Positions 1-11,200 of a DNA stretch of 64,000 nt are shown here, piece by piece. Position numbers and translations under genes: made by a program. The stretch spans positions 109,243,911 through 109,307,910 of the forward strand of contig RSEF01000003.1 in NCBI GenBank assembly GCA_003993805.1, read 5' to 3'. Under the pieces are notes generated by a model. It searched no databases, was not told the origin of the DNA, and saw only the letters and a program-made list of their open reading frames with translations. This DNA is from Himantopus leucocephalus. Its lineage: Eukaryota > Chordata > Aves > Charadriiformes > Recurvirostridae. Numbering within the stretch: the first letter of the stretch is position 1; each line of letters starts with the position of its first letter.

Positions 1-18
1 CAGCCTGGCCGGCGCAAC

Positions 19-30
19 TTTGCGCGCAAA
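19..30. promoter_or_regulatory. E2F-like palindrome TTTGCGCGCAAA
   Basis: This perfect 12-bp palindrome inside the CpG island gives an E2F-type half-site (TTTGCGCG) on each strand. Binding is inferred from the motif only. Confidence 0.3.
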
Positions 31-140
31 CACCGCTTGAAAATGAGTTGTCCACCCCCCGCCGCCCCGGGGGCGAGGGGAAGGCATGACTGCTGGTGCT
101 CCGGGAGGGTTCTTCTCCCCTCCTTTTCCCAACCTTAACA

Positions 141-168
141 CCCCCCCCCCCCCCCCCCCCCNCCCCCC
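141..168. repeat. Poly-C homopolymer run interrupted by one N
   Basis: There are 21 consecutive C bases, an ambiguous base at 162, then six more C. The N shows that the assembler could not resolve the run, so its true length is uncertain. As a G-run on the other strand it could form a quadruplex. Confidence 0.95.
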
Positions 169-295
169 AAAACCGGCTCCCCACGGGAAGGGGCGGATCC
201 CGGAGCGCGCTGGGTATCGCGGTTCCCCAAAGCGCACGGGGGGGACCGCGCCGGGACACGGGGGCTCCCCCATCCCCCCCCCTGGAAGGGGGTGT

Positions 296-415
296 GGGAT
301 GCGCGGGAGGGAAGGCAGCGCCGGGGGGGCCCTTCCAGAAGCCCCCCGCACGCCTTGGCGTGCGGGGGGCTTCTGGAAGGGTCCCCCCGGCGCTGCCTTC
401 CCTCCCGCGCATCCC
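296..415. repeat. Near-perfect 59-bp-arm inverted repeat (hairpin)
   Basis: Bases 296-354 are the reverse complement of 357-415, with a 2-base centre (TT at 355-356) and a single mismatch (329 G against 382 T, which would be a G-U pair in RNA). The arms are over 70% G+C. If transcribed the arms would form one very stable stem. A fold-back artefact from polymerase or assembly is a serious alternative, given the unresolved poly-C run 130 bp away. Confidence 0.95.
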
Positions 416-1080
416 TCTTCCCGGGGCACCCGGGGTCCCTCCGCCCCGCGCATCCCTCATTGCCCTTTACAGTGCTGCCGGTGACACCGGCACCCCCGGT
501 GCAAGGCTCCCCTCCCCGCCCCCCTGGGGTATCCCCAGCCCCCCCGGAGTCCCCCGCTGTCCCCACTGCCCCCCACCGGGGAGCGCATCCCCTTCCCTCC
601 CCGAGCCCGGTGGTCCTCTCCCGGCATGAAGCCACCTGCAAGGTGGCCCCCGCGCCCCTTTTGCGTCCTGTCCCCAGCCCCGTGAGCCTTTCCTCTGATG
701 GGGTGTCGTGTGTGTCCTGTTCCCCCCCCGCCCCGACACCCCCCTTCCTTGGCTTGGCTGCTCCGGCCCCCGACGCGAGGAGAACCGGTCGGAGATTGGG
801 GAGGGGGGGCCTCATCTTATACAACTGCAGATCCCCCCCCCTCGCCCCCACTGAGGAACCTGTTCAGGGGCTTTTGGGAGGTGGGATGGGGCTCTCCGCC
901 TTCCTCGGGCAGGGAGGGGGACCCCCAACCCGACCCTGCGGAGCCGGCGGGGCAGCCGGAGCTCCCGCACCCGCCGCGGGGGGGAAGCGGGCACCCAAAT
1001 CCCGCATCGCCCGAAAGAGTGCAGCAAGGCCGGGGGAGGGGGGCAGCGATTACCTACACCACCATGCTGACAGAGAAACC

Positions 1081-4000
1081 GTGCCGATAACAGGGTAATT
1101 AAAATTGAAATGTGATTACTCGCACGCCAGAGCCACGGCCAATTAGCAAAAGGCCAAATGTATGAATAAATTCCCCGTTCTTGTACAGAAGATGTTAACG
1201 TAACAGATGTGTTTAAGAGATACAGGTACTTCTCCCAGCATTTCTGCTAGCAAAATATTTTTAGCAGTATCCTGTAGTGAGTCTTTCTGCGGATAGGTGT
1301 TCTCTTCCCTCATATATTGGAAAGTTCAGCTCTCAGAGGTATCGCCACCTCTTTGTGAAGAAGAAAGAGATGGGCATATTTACTAACCGGAGTATGATAA
1401 AGAACAGAATCCTCACCTTCAGAGAAAAATAAGTATGTGAGGAAGCTCAGTCTTTGTAAAATATGTATTCACTGGCCCTGTCAGAGTACGTGCTTACTCG
1501 TAGGTTGTTTCTATGACACGTTTTCAGACTCATTAGTTTTCACTTCTACCCTTTTACTTGACAGAATGCCTTTTTTTAAGAAAAAAAAAAAAGAACGCAG
1601 TTCATTTAAGAACATCAGTTTACTTGAAAGGTCTTCCAGTACAGTGTTAGAACAGCACTATCCATTTCAGGTTTGTGGACTGCGATCAATTTTAATTAAA
1701 ACTTTAATTACATTTTGCTTCTCCATTCAAACAAAGCATAAAGTAGCCTGGGCTAATGCTGCTATCAAGGAAAAATAAGGAAACACGTTCTTAATCTTCA
1801 TCGTGTATTATTCCTGCCTTTTAATTAAGGACGGAATCCTTATCCTGTTGGGCTCAAAAGGAATTCAGCCACAAACTTTTCTGACATAAAACTGCAATAT
1901 TTAATCAGTTTTCTAGGTTGCCCTATCTTCTTGTCCCATACAAATGCACACCCCTACGCAGAATTACACCACTGATTTTTCGACGTGCCTCGTGTTCTGG
2001 AACGGCCGGCTATTGACAGCACATCGGCTGTGTCGTCGTGCGACATCTCCTTCAGGCTGTCACAGCATTACGTAACGTCACCACCGCAGAGCAAACGCCG
2101 GAGATGGCCCCGCTGCTCTCAGCCCCGTTTTGCAGCTCCCTACCTGCGCTCCCCCGGTGTAACACACCAGAAGGGTTGTAGCTGGTGTCACACTACAGTA
2201 CCAGCCAAAAGGAAAATTATGTTCTGGCCGGAATGGTAAGGCAAAGTCTAACTGGGATGCGATGGGCTGGACAGGGCAGAGCAGAGCAGAGCAGAAGGCT
2301 GCCGATTCAGCTTGCCGAAACCAGGATGGCTGTGTAGGATGGGAGCGATGCTTTGGTGCTGTTTGGAAAAGGCGCTGCACATGTCCCAGGGTGCGACATC
2401 CCGCTGAGTGCAGCATCTCCGGGGGTGTGCTGGGCATCCCGGTGTGCCTTCCAGCACGGTCCCTCTCCGGGGCACAGGGAATGGGCTGCAGTACCGCGCT
2501 CCTACAGCTCCCGTTCTTCTCTTTTCAGTGCGTTGGGACGATAGAGCCCTCTTGACTTTTCTTTTTGTCCGTACTCTCACTATAGCTGCAGGCAGGATCT
2601 AAATCTGAGAATATAGATTCCTTTTAACAAACACATGAATATGGTGAACTTTGTTATGGGAGCTTCCAAAATTGTTTACTTTTCAAGCTGTGGTTCTGGT
2701 TCTGGTTTTTTTCAGTTTTGGAATTCTAATTTTATGCCTGGCTGCCCTGTGAATTCCGGCGTTTTTTTATATTATATCTGTGCCTCACACTTGTACTTTA
2801 GGCACTCAGTTCTGTAAATTTTGCAGATTCCTGTGGATTTCCGGAAGTTTATGTCGCTTGGGCAAATAACGCTAGCTCATCCTCTAATTGTGAGTTAAAC
2901 AGTAGTGTAGGCTAATTGAAATTAGAGTTAGAAAATTTAAAATACGATAGGCAAATTTTTTTTTAAATGACTTAGAATTGAAACGCATAGCATTTGCCAT
3001 GAGAAACCGTGCTCCTTGTCTGTGATGTCAAACATTTTCAGCACTGGTCTTCATCCCTTTGTTTTTAATGCATATTGTTTCCCCAGCGTGGGCTGGGGCT
3101 AAATACCCTTCGTCATTAGAGTGGTCTAAAAATTAGCTTGCTTCCGAATGTTTTTGATTGCCAGTAGATTCTGCACTTTCCTTTAATTTTGTTTTACACC
3201 AATAGAGAAGAGCAACCGCGTGGTCTTCCTGCATTATTCCTCGTGCCTAATTTTGACTCAGGCTTCACTGTAATGAACCTAGACCGTTTCGTCTGTCCCC
3301 AGTTTCTTGTGGGTCCACATTACCCGCGTTTGCATACCTTTTGCCGTTCTATACATCCTTTGCCTTTTTCTTTCTTCCTTTGGAGTGTAATTTTGTTTCG
3401 TCTCTGATCTTTGTGTGCCTTAATTGCACCTTTGGATCGCTTTTCTTTTTACCAATAATCATCTTCACTGTTTATTTCCCTTAATCCTTGGGAAAGTTCG
3501 TGACTTACTCTATAGCTTCTCTACGTGGCATCGCTGAAAGCGTTGCCTGATCCAGGAATACAGCAGGAGTGGGGAAGGCTGTGAGCGTACATGAGATGTG
3601 GGGATCCGGATGGGCTCCCATCACAGGGAGGCGCTTTCTTACCTCAGCTCCAACTCTTGTCTGTATTCATAGAAAGACAGACTCTTACCTTTCGAATTTT
3701 ATACTATTGCTCTGAGAGTAATAGCTATAATCCTTTTCAAAGATGATGAAACAGGTGATAAAAAGGACACTTGTTCGTGGAATACAAAATCTCTGGGTAG
3801 TGCTTCAAATCCATAAGTTAGGATTTAAGTTGCTAAGAATATATTCGTGGTTTTTTTCAATTTGTGCTTTAAATCTGATGTGGACATTATCCAGAGGGTC
3901 TCTGCTTTCAGGAGCTTTTCTACATTTAGGTATGAATATGACCCAAAGGACAATAATACACATGTAGGAAATTAAGGCAGATTATTAGAGATGGTCTCAT

Positions 4001-4589
4001 AGCTGAAAGTTGTAAAAAGCAAGTAGTTCCAAGGAGGCAGTTGAAGGAGAAGGAAAAGATAGAAATCACTTGATACTCACTTTCACTGATGTGTTTATAA
4101 AAATATCAAGCTGTTTTTCTTTGTGATTATTCCCCCGAGGAGGGTAAGGAACAGAATATGTTTTGTAAAATAACTGGTAAAACCACAGTTAATTGAAATA
4201 AGCAGTGTTCATTGGGAGTGAGATGACAAATGCATCTTTTGTTGACCTAAACATGATGTATTCTGAAACTCTGATATCAAGGACAAAGGAAGAAGTATTA
4301 CAGATCTTATTGAAGATTTTTTCTGCCTGGAACAAACCCCATTAAGTCATTTTCAATTCCAGACTGCAGATTTAACAGAACATATTATAGCTTCCCCAGT
4401 TTCAGTGTTTTGAAAGAGCAAGAGTTTGATACATTCTTGAGTTTGTCAACAACTTATGATTTTGGAAGTCATGAGAAGCGATAATTTGAGGTATTCAAGT
4501 GGCTCTTTTAAGATAATTTTAATAAAATAATTTCCTGCTAGGAAGATAACGAATTTTAAAATCGCTTCCTTTATCATCACAAAGGCATT
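1081..4589 (+). other. VSNL1: Intron 1 of VSNL1, 5' part; no gene recognised
   Basis: Base composition changes from GC-rich to AT-rich at about 1085. I see no coding exon, RNA gene or recognisable transposon. A GC-richer patch at about 1985-2560 carries overlapping short frames on both strands with no recognisable domain, and a bZIP-type site at 2068-2080. The A-run near 1580 is simple low-complexity sequence. Confidence 0.55.
2068..2080. promoter_or_regulatory. Candidate bZIP composite site (TTACGTAA overlapping ACGTCA)
   Basis: A perfect TTACGTAA palindrome (2068-2075), the C/EBP and PAR-bZIP consensus, overlaps a CRE half-site ending at 2080. It lies about 1 kb into the AT-rich sequence after the island. 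This is motif evidence only. Confidence 0.25.
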
Positions 4590-4722
4590 TGAGGAAGAAT
4601 ATCTACACAATCAACGTTACAAGAGTCTAAATTGATGTCCAGGGAAAAACCAAGGTGTGATAGCGATTTTTGTAGCTTTTACACTAATATATATGAGACA
4701 ATAAACTTTTTCATTAAAATGA
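4590..4722. repeat. Diverged direct repeat, copy 1
   Basis: The segment from about 4648 to 4722 aligns to 5144-5218 on the same strand. I count about 71% identity over 73 ungapped bases (for example TGTGATAG..AGCTTTTA..CTAATA). Looser similarity extends left from a shared GAAGAATAT at about 4594 and 5093. I do not recognise the family; it could be an old transposon copied twice or a local duplication. Confidence 0.6.
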
Positions 4723-5086
4723 CCTGTAATCACTTTGTATTTAAAGCTGATTTAATTTTAAATAATTCATGATTTCAGAAAAGCATTGTTGTTTTTATGC
4801 CGCTCCTCTGTATAGTTTACTAAATACCACAAAGAATCATTTCACCTGTTTCTTGGTCACTAACTTAGACCTCCTCAAAGTTCATTGGTGAAAAGACGTA
4901 AAACTGAGATCCATGATGGTGAGACTTATAAATGGCATATTAACTTGTGGGTTTTATTTTATCCTGTCAAGGTATTTTCATACTACAATTAGGCATAAGA
5001 AAATACTGGAATTTTGTTTAACTGCCGATGAGTTGAATCAACCAGTATAATAACAACCACCAATGGGATTATCTTGAGTTGTTCAG

Positions 5087-5220
5087 ACTTTGATGAAGAA
5101 TATACTGTCAGCACTCTACAAGTAAAAATGTATACTCAGGAAGAAAACAAGCTGTGACAGTAATTTACAGAGCTTTTAGGCTAATAAATATAAAGGTCTA
5201 AACCTTTTGATGAAAATTAC
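5087..5220. repeat. Diverged direct repeat, copy 2
   Basis: This is the partner of the segment at 4590-4722, in the same orientation with starts about 500 bp apart. The level of divergence points to an old duplication or two independent old insertions. Confidence 0.6.
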
Positions 5221-5222
5221 TT

Positions 5223-8200
5223 TAATTAATTTTAACTTGCAGCTAAATAGGAAGTTGTGTTCTAGAGGTGAAAGCTTTCAGATTCATAAATGTTTAACTC
5301 TACAAGGGACAATAACGAGAATTGTAGCCAAGCGTCTAGCAGAGTCCATAACATTTGGCTCAGCAATACCTCTACCTAGTCTCCTGTTCATGAACCACGT
5401 ACATATTTTTTGGGGAGAAAAATCAGTCTTGATTTAAAGACCACAGATAGTGGTCTAGGAAAGTTTATCTCAATTCTCCCTAAATTTTTCTAGTAGTTAA
5501 TTATCCTTCATGTTAAAATGTACACCTCGCGGCTTGGTTCTGGACTTCATTACCAGTTCTTGAGCCAATCAATCCCTGTAGTAGTTGGAAGAATATTAAT
5601 CTTAAATACGTCAGCTCTTGAGTCAGGTGTGTACCAAGTATCTATGACTTGATTTTAGTATCTAAAAATAATTTCATAAAGGTAGTATGTTACTGGAAAT
5701 GTGTTGTTTTTTTTTAAAATAAAATATTAGTGTTCCAGTTAGTAAAAATTGTTTTTTCTCGAAAGTAGTTATGAAATCATTTGCTATAAGATGGAATTTA
5801 ATGGCAGTGACGAGAGCTCAATGTTATCCTTTTTGTCGACTGCATTTGAGAATATCTGTGTATTTAATTAGACTTTATTCAGAATGGAGTCCTCTAAAAT
5901 TAGAACATCTTGTTTATAAAAGCTCTTAGAATACAGCATATTTCTGCATACTCTTATCTGCTATATTTAGAAATACAAAGTAACTGAAGACTCTTAAAGA
6001 ATGAAATTTGGGATATTAGTAGTTTGAATTAAAATGCTTTTATTTTTTAATAGAAGTTGATATAAATAGAAAAAAGAAGTGATTTTGAAAAGTTAGTAAA
6101 AATGAACAAGGCCTTAGCACTGAAAATAAAACCAGCTTACATAATGGATAATACTGCAGAAATTGATTTGTGAAAGCACTGCTAATATCCAGCATGATAT
6201 CGCTATAGTCGATGTGCTTTCGTTACAACAGAACATATACTGTACTTTTTTAAAGCAGTCATTTTTCATTTTAAACTTACATTTTTTTCAAACTATATAA
6301 ATGAGTATGGTCTTGAAATACCTGTCTTGAATTGCTTAACCGGCTTCCAGTTTGAAAGCGTGATAGCCTGAAAAGGAATTTTAGTTTGATACATAAAACA
6401 TTGGATCATACTGATGATTTTTGCGAACCAGAGTGATTTATAGAAAAGGACTGTATCTTCTAATGCCCTCTAACAAAGTTTAACTTGTATTTTTCACATG
6501 GGTTTTTTTTTGCATCTGGCTTGGATATGTTAGTAGTCTCGGATCTGGACACATCAACTACATTGTAAGGTCAAAGGATGCTCTGCTGTGTGTTCCAGTG
6601 GGCTTGGAATCTAGTTCTTGGCATCCATGCTGAATGTGAAAATTTAAAAGATTGGCATGATTTTTGGCCTTGAAATCAGAATGTTAGGTGTTTTACCTTG
6701 CTAAAACTTTTATATTATGCATGCTTAAATGAGGAGAGTCAAAGAATCACAAACTGTTTTTCCCATATAAGTACATAAAACACGTCTGCCTTCTTCTGTC
6801 AATGCATTTCTAATGATACAACTGTATTACTGAAATGCCAGAGTGATTACAAGAAGTAGCTACTAAGGCTCCATTTTCCTCCTCAGGTACGGTAAGTAGA
6901 TGACAAAGTAGCCTTTATCATTCTTCACTAAAAAGTTTTGTTTACGAGAGCTGTCTCTTGCTATGGTACACATTGGGCAAGTGCTTAGCTGGTTAGTTCA
7001 ATGCTTATTTTTTTATTTAGTTTAATTCTTGTTTGGGGAAATAGGAGGGTTAGAAGGGGTTATGATTCTTTGGATTTTTCTCAAGTGCCTGCCACAAAGA
7101 GGTGCGACTGAAACACAGATCAATAAGTAATATTAGTTTCTACGCGGTTTAAGAAGCGAACATTACTCATCTGGGCTTCCCACTCTGTTATATGAGAATG
7201 TAATCCTGAAGTGTCAGCAGGTGCTAACTCTGCCTCGCGTCTTATCTCATCCTTCAGCTTTTACTGATCCCTTTTTTCCTCCCTCTCTGGCTCTGCTTCA
7301 TCTCTTCTTTGATTCTGCTCCAACAGTCTCCTGTTGCCTAAGAGTCTCCCTCTCCTTAACAATACCTGGCTGGGCACGTTTCACCATGGTGGATGCTTTC
7401 TCCATCTTGCATTTTAACTGTGGGTTTGTGTTTGTTTTTTAAACTGTGGGCTTTTTAAGACAGGGACCTGGCCTTTTTGTATGTTCTAGGAAGCACAGCT
7501 GTATGTGTATTTACAGCGCTATAAAGGGAAATACTGTTATTAAAACTTTCACAACGTGTAGGAGATGTTGTAAATACAACCTGTGCAGAAAGATAAGGTT
7601 TCTGTTCAGGGATTTCACGGAGTGACTTTGAACCCATCCATGTCTGATAGCAGCGACTGAGTCCATCTCCTGCAAAGCTAATTAGGAGACATTTATTCTG
7701 CAGTCACTAGGTTGTGAATGAGGTGTGCTGACATACTCAAACTAGCTCTAAACCAAGTATGTGATGTACCTGCAGCAAGCCAGACACAGCAGTACAGCGC
7801 TTAGGGTGGCTTATGTACTCAGGTCTTCGTCCTGCCCTTGACCAGGTGACGCTGCCGGCGCCGCACGCTGCCTTGCCGCGGCGGGGCTGTCGGCAGGGGC
7901 AAAGCCCGATGGTTAAAAACCGGCTCAGGCACACGCTCTGCTCCAGCTGCAGGGGCTGCAGAGTAGGTACACCCTAGAACACCTTCTGAACAGCTAGATT
8001 TGTATCCAGGTGTCTCTAGACGGAGGTTTCCAAAGAGCAGTCTGTAGGAAGTCACAGTATAATGTGACCAGATGTTGAATACAGCTGTGTTCTTTCTGTG
8101 TGCCTGTCTGCTTTGTCCACTGCGTCGCTCTCTTGGGTGCCCTGACTCCCCCTCTCTTAGTGCAAGGCCCGATACGTAGCTTCTTGTAAATCTGTGCAGT

Positions 8201-11200
8201 AGGATTGGAGCCTATGTATTTCTTTTATTATTTTTTTTTCTGGGTTATGTAATGTCGGGGTAGGAAGATGGAGGAGATGGAAAATGTTACAATAATTTAG
8301 CATAACATATTCTGCTTTTTTTATTTCTACATACTGCTGTCAGTGGTCCTCCTGTCACTATGTACGTATCACGTAATGCCGTAACAGCTATGTTATTCAT
8401 TAGCTTAACAAAATCTATTAATGGGAGTTCTTCAGTCCCAAAGCAGTTTGCTTTCTTTAGACAAGAATGAGCTAGAGAACTGTTTGCAAGTTAATTGCTG
8501 TTACTCATGAGATACGTTACTTTAGATTAGTACCTCCTTCAAATATTTTTCACTGAATGGAGATTTTTTTTTCATCATATGCAATTAGAAATAAATGAGA
8601 AACAATTTAACAAGGTTCTGAATTGTTGCATGAGAAATACATGGCAAATATAATAAAGTAATTCATATTTCAGTATCAGACAGTCGTATCATTGCTGTAT
8701 TGCTGTTGTTTTAATGTAAAAAAAAGTCCTGCAACTTCATCTGCTTCAAATATGTGAAAAATACCTATGTCCAACTATGGCTTGAGTTTTAGTGGGTGGC
8801 TTATATTCCACAGTCAGCTGCGGAAGAGACAGAAGGATATTTTGAAAATTCCACTTTCTTCCCTATAAATTGCAAAGTGTTGCAATATGTGACTCATTTC
8901 AGCTGTATGCATCTCCCTGTTACCAACAGGAGTGTATTAGTGATGACCAATAACAATATATCAATGTCAGCTCATCTCCAGATAAAAGAAATAGTTCATG
9001 AAACGGTCAAGGTTGTTGTGGGATTATATGTAACAGAGATTTCTGGAGATTGTAATTGTCAGTGTTGCCCAGTAAACCCAACCGTTTGCTGTTGTAAGCA
9101 TTGATATACTCAGAAGGGCTTCAACGTCCAAAGCTGTGCAAGACAACTAACATATTCCCTCTGCAACTCTGTGTTCTGTCACTCAGAATAGTAATTTATG
9201 AGATTAACGATTTTACTAAGACCTACACAGCAGCTGGTAGCCATTTCGGTCTTGTACTTTTGTTTTCCATTGAAAATACCATCAAGAAGTCTGCAGAAAT
9301 TAGCAGGTTTTCATTTGTTCTGAATGATCGAAGTCAGTGGTATCACTCTAGACGCTGGAGTAATGAGATACTCTTCTATAAATGTTGAATCTCAGAGAAT
9401 AAACAAAAAAATAAGGGATCAAATTCACACAAGTTATATGGGCAAAGTCACTGTGCATCAAGCGTTCTATGGTAATTGGCCATGGTGCAAAAATTCAAAT
9501 TACGGTAAAAGTGACTGAGATGTGGTTGTACAGGGAAAGGAAATGTATGCCGTCAGTGGGCAGTGGCATTAGCAGCACTTTTGACAAGCACAGACATCAG
9601 GAGATATTTAGGAGCAAATGGAAGGGTGACTGGATGGTGCTTCATTATTAAAAATTCCCATAGAGTTGGACATGAACTGGAAATTTCTTCTCTGAATCAA
9701 TCCCACACTGAAGTAGCTGGAACAAAGTCCAATGCCATACAAATATAAAAACTCATTCTGTGAGCTGATCTGTCAGATCCCTACTGGAAAAATTGGATCA
9801 AGGAATGTATTTGAACAGTGCAAAGTACATCCTGAACCACCAAAACACTTCCGCGGGTGTTTACATTTAAATACGTGGGAAAGTCTGTTGGTTTGAACAC
9901 ACAGAGTTGACTGGAAATGTAGGTGTAAGTGCTCAGCAAGCTCATAGCCTAAAGGAGATGAGACTTGGGGAAAAGGAGAAGGTGTGATCATGAATCATGT
10001 CAGAGATGTAGGCAGGATCAGATCTGCGAGGATTTCAGTGCTGAGGAGAAGACATTTAAATGAATCGAAAAGCAAGAGGGAAGTGAGGAAAAGGAGTAGG
10101 ACAACATTTGAAGACAGCAGAAGGTAAAGGTGTCAGCATCTAAGAAAGACAGCCTGAGAAGTGGAGAACCTCTCACAAAAGAGGTGATCAATTAGAAATG
10201 GAAAATTACGAACAGTTTCACCACTTTGCACGATGCATAGGTGTTGTGAGAAAACTTTGCTGGGAAAATTTGAGTTGCCAGGAAAAAATCGGATCCAGCT
10301 GATATTTGCCACTTCTCTCTGAACTGCTTCTTCATATGTAATGGTCCACAAGCTGTGTCGGAACCGTACTAGGACAAAAGCAATCACTGCGTTAGGTGCT
10401 CCGAGGAAGCCTTCCTGAGATGCCAATAGCTGGTCAGCTGAGCTGGGCTAACTTTGCTTATATGTGTGTGTAAGTGAGATGGGCCATAAATGTAGCTGTT
10501 GGGGAAGAGGAAGGGGAATTGAGGCGGTTTTTAAGTCACCTACAAATAACTCCTAAGAATGACCAGAGCAACCCCCCCAGTGCAGGCTCCCTCGGGCAGC
10601 GAGTTCTGTGTGGGTGCAGGGGAATTTGCTCATCTAGAGGCGTTTGGGACTCTAGAAACTAAGTGGGGAGAAGGATTGAAAAATAAAACATGAAGCATTT
10701 GCATAAGACTTCATATGTTCTCTCATCATATGATTCATTGATCTTATGACTGAACTGCTGCTTTTAAAAATCCTGCTTTTCTGCAGTAAAAAGCTGTTCG
10801 TTTGGGGCCCTGATTTTGAAGTGTTTAAATGACAAGTTGCTCATTGTTTTGCGTTTGTATTTATGTGCCATGTAGTTTTTCACCGCTGGTGTCAGTTTTA
10901 AACGGGATATGACACCTACAGTATTGGCAAATTTATAGAATTTGACATGATTTCATTCACATCGTATTACATGATGAAGCAGGAGGCAGAAACGTGACTT
11001 GTCCAAGAACTTTTAGAAAATTGATGGCGAAGGAGAGGATGGAATCCAAGACCTTGATGCTTATGGTGAATTGTAGACCATGTTTTACCCATTTGCTTGA
11101 CCGGAGTGGTATAGTGAAGTTCCTTTCATGGGAAGAACTCAATTTACACTGCTAATTTGAAAGAGGTTGGGCAAAATCTCAAAAACTGTATTTCTAGTTG

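Larger units (their letters stand above)
1..1080 (+). promoter_or_regulatory. VSNL1: CpG island, candidate VSNL1 promoter and non-coding exon 1
   Basis: The first ~1.08 kb is dense in CpG and in C/G runs, then drops abruptly to ordinary AT-rich sequence near 1085. It contains Sp1-type GC boxes (GGGGCGG near 190), an E2F-like palindrome at 19-30 and several G-runs able to form quadruplexes. No convincing TATA box is present, as usual for island promoters. It lies about 40 kb upstream of the exon holding the VSNL1 start codon on the same strand. That spacing suits a family gene with a non-coding first exon followed by a long intron, so I infer this is the VSNL1 promoter. I cannot place the transcription start or the exon 1 donor. 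Overlapping frames on both strands (86-1098) are side effects of the base composition, not genes. Confidence 0.6.

Noticed and set aside
135..1098. Long overlapping frames on both strands in the first kilobase (up to 268 codons)
   Set aside because: Stop codons are rare in this GC-rich island. The frames cross the poly-C run, the N and the palindrome, and the products are proline/glycine-rich low-complexity sequence.
1082..1099. I-SceI-like homing site
   Set aside because: GATAACAGGGTAAT matches 14 contiguous bases, but the left end differs and nothing else suggests a homing element. A coincidence.
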